In this document: positions 41,728 to 43,500 of the stretch, in pieces | Layout: every line of letters begins with the position of its first letter | Numbering within the stretch: position 1 is the first letter of the stretch | From: Mesostigma viride | Lineage: Eukaryota; Streptophyta; Mesostigmatophyceae; Mesostigmatales; Mesostigmataceae | Length of the DNA: 43,500 bases | Reading direction: 5' to 3' | NCBI GenBank assembly: GCA_009746045.1 | Contig: RPFO01001488.1 | Span: forward strand, 64,001-107,500 | Program-made: the position numbers and the translations under genes | The notes under the pieces: model-generated | What the model was told of the DNA's origin: nothing | The model's database searches: none | Seen by the model: the letters and a program-made list of their open reading frames with translations, nothing else

Positions 41728-42815
41728 ATGGTAAACGAACACCCGGAGTTGGGCGTCTTGGCCTCATCGATGGGCCAGGCATACGCAGAAGCCGGGCTTG
41801 CTGATCCCGCGGAGTTGACGTGCGAGGAGCCATACGGATATCTGCCATGCTCGGCGGGCATGATTGGCAACGTTTTTCTCATGATTGTCTATAGCTACAT
41901 GCTAGTTAATGCAGCCAAGTGGATATCCGACGGTAGCGAATTGCTGCTCAAGGTTTTAAACCCGGGCCTCATCGGCGGTCTCTTGCTTCCGCTCCTTGGA
42001 GCGTTCCCGGATGCCTTTCTTATTGCCATAGCGGGCTTGAAGGGGACGGCGGATGAGGCGCAGGGCCAGGTTCTGGTAGGCATGGGAGTGCTGGCTGGCT
42101 CTTCAATTATGATATTGACGATCGCGTGGGCGGGCTCGCTAATTTTGGGGCGGTGCGACCTTTCCGGGCCTAACGGGACTGCGAAAGACAAAACGCTCAC
42201 AAAGGGGTGCAGCTTAACGGAGACGGGTGTTACCACCGACACACAGACAAGGTGGGATGCCCTCCATGCTTCAGCACAGTTCCGTCCACTTCGGCTTTCC
42301 TGACATGCTGAAGCGCAGCTATGCTCTCGCGTCCTTCCTACATTTAGCAGATTTATGCCATGGAGCCCTAAATGCCATGGAGCTTGTCCCCGGTGGTATA
42401 CGTAGAAATGTACTTCCTGCCGGTTTATCATTGCTGGTGGTCTCACTTAATGTATTTCGGTGGTTTTCCTGGCCGCTGGTTTTTCTTCTCTTAGATGACA
42501 TTGCCCCCCTTGCGCCAATCCTATGAACACCATAAACCTGTCATACACCACCAGCAAGTTTGGCCAAAGATCCTCTGTTTTTCACCTGCCTTACGGGTCC
42601 GGTACATGCCACCGTCATCTCCCCCCCCCCCCCCCCCTACCTGCACCCATCCACCCACCTGCAGGTACGGTGCCTGGATTATGATGATCTCTACGCTCCC
42701 TTACTTCATCATCCAGGGTCCCCTGCTCCTCAACCGGCCCGACAAGTGGAACCATGCTGCCCTGATTGGCGCCATCATCTGCTGGGTCAGCCTGGCCATG
42801 TATTGCTGCTACCAG
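41728..42815 (+). CDS. NCL-like Na+(cation)/Ca2+ exchanger, two exons, 3' part missing
   Basis: Exon 1 (41,728-42,251) starts at ATG and encodes CEEPYGYLPCSAGMIGNVFL, WISDGSELLLKVLNPGLIGG, LLLPLLGAFPDAFLIAIAGL, and GQVLVGMGVLAGSSIMILTI then GRCDLSG. G-A-x-P-D-A and V-G-M-G-x-L-A-G-S are the alpha-1 repeat of the CaCA exchanger superfamily, closest in pattern to plant NCL proteins, which carry EF-hands between two exchanger halves. Donor AAG|GTGGGA (phase 2) joins acceptor CTGCAG|G to exon 2 (42,665-42,815; RYGAWIMMISTLPYFIIQGP, LIGAIICWVSLAMYCCYQ), ending at CAG|GTGAGC. The EF-hands and alpha-2 repeat are not in the window. No signal peptide is seen at this start, so an upstream exon is possible. 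Confidence 0.88.
42252..42664 (+). other. Intron of the NCL-like gene
   Basis: 413-base GT-AG intron; a poly-C run at about 42,618-42,637 forms part of its polypyrimidine tract. Confidence 0.85.
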
Positions 42816-43500
42816 GTGAGCAGCAAGCAACAAAATGTCGACTTCCGCAGTGCCGGGAATCCAGCATCTGGTCACCTGGAAAGGTGGGCGGGCCCAGGAT
42901 GATGCCCAAACCAGAACGACGCGCAGATTCATGTCTCAGTTTGCCCCCGGCGACTGTAGGACGTTAATGAACTGGCTGCTGCATGGGAGGCAGCAGAGGC
43001 AGGATTAGTTTTATTGATAGCGATCGCATTTTTTGCCAAAATAGGTTTGCCTGGATGAAGTAAATGGCTTCTCTAAAATTTTGAAGTATGTGGCTACTGT
43101 TATAAAAGGGTCTTAGCTGCTCGCAAATCGCTGCAGTGGTCACCCGTCAGCCATGTCGGAAACCTGTATTTGGTGTAGTGTACTCTATTTGATATAGATC
43201 TGGTGTAGTGTACTCTATACGATATAGATCTGGTGTAGTGTACTCTATATGATATAGATCTGCGTTGGTGTGACACAACATACCTGTGGTACGGCAGATC
43301 TGCCTGTTTTACCAAAGAACTAATGTTTCCCTGGAAACAACAAATCCCCACAACGGCTTAAGTCCCACCCTTGGGCGTTTACTGAAAATTTCTTATCCAC
43401 AATCCCCCCCTTCCTCCCTCCTACCTTCCTCCTGCCGTGGCCCGTTTGATCTAGCCCTCCCTTCACCCAGTGCGAACGACTGCCAGTAGCATTTATATAT
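42816..43500 (+). other. Presumed next intron of the NCL-like gene
   Basis: I recognise no further exchanger exon before the window end. A three-copy 30-bp repeat is present. Confidence 0.5.
43171..43262 (+). repeat. 30-bp tandem repeat, three copies
   Basis: Unit TGGTGTAGTGTACTCTAT plus GATATAGATC, with variation TT/AC/AT between the two parts. Confidence 0.93.

Overview
This is eukaryotic nuclear DNA, most likely from a green alga. The coding information sits in short GT-AG exons separated by long, repeat-filled introns. It holds a four-domain-type voltage-gated Ca2+ channel gene (known from chlorophytes and other protists and animals, absent from land plants) and an NCL-type cation/Ca2+ exchanger of the kind known from plants and green algae. 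The lineage call is an inference from gene content; no rRNA, organelle or species marker is present.

Region 1 (about 1-23,754, minus strand) is the 5' half of one gene: a CaV-like channel. I could chain about 23 exons by splice consensus, phase and homology. They run from a probable start ATG at 23,754 through a cytoplasmic N-terminus, domain I (S1-S6, filter motif TLEGW), a short I-II linker, domain II (S1-S6, filter motif TGENW) and a Ser/Arg-rich II-III loop that runs off the left edge. Nearly every phase matches across the junctions. The introns hold many tandem arrays: 61-bp minisatellite, ACGC, GGGGAA, AGG, AGGTC, CT and CA. Two pyrimidine-rich arrays lie just upstream of 3' splice sites, and two small tandem duplications copy splice-site regions.

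Region 2 (about 24,311-41,351) is a nest of mobile elements bounded by two diverged 186-bp inverted repeats (CAGT...ACTG, TA at both outer ends). Inside lies a LINE reverse-transcriptase fragment split by a 12,573-bp Ty3/gypsy chromovirus. The chromovirus has 584-bp LTRs differing at one base and the target duplication CTGGA. It encodes a stand-alone RNase H1-type hybrid-binding domain protein, gag, protease, RT, RNase H, integrase, a chromodomain, and two unrecognised ORFs in the env position. Its integrase-chromodomain junction is split by a 1,553-bp hAT element (8-bp duplication CGTCCCAT). Further right, a second hAT-like element (8-bp duplication CTGCCCAC) contains a 5'-truncated LINE with a 13-bp target duplication.

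Region 3 (41,728-42,815, plus strand) has two exons of an NCL-like exchanger that seems to continue beyond the right edge. A Ca2+ entry channel and a cation/Ca2+ exchanger therefore flank the transposon nest in opposite orientation. Frame breaks in the retroelement ORFs are almost all consistent with single-base deletions, so either decay or unpolished long-read sequence may contribute.
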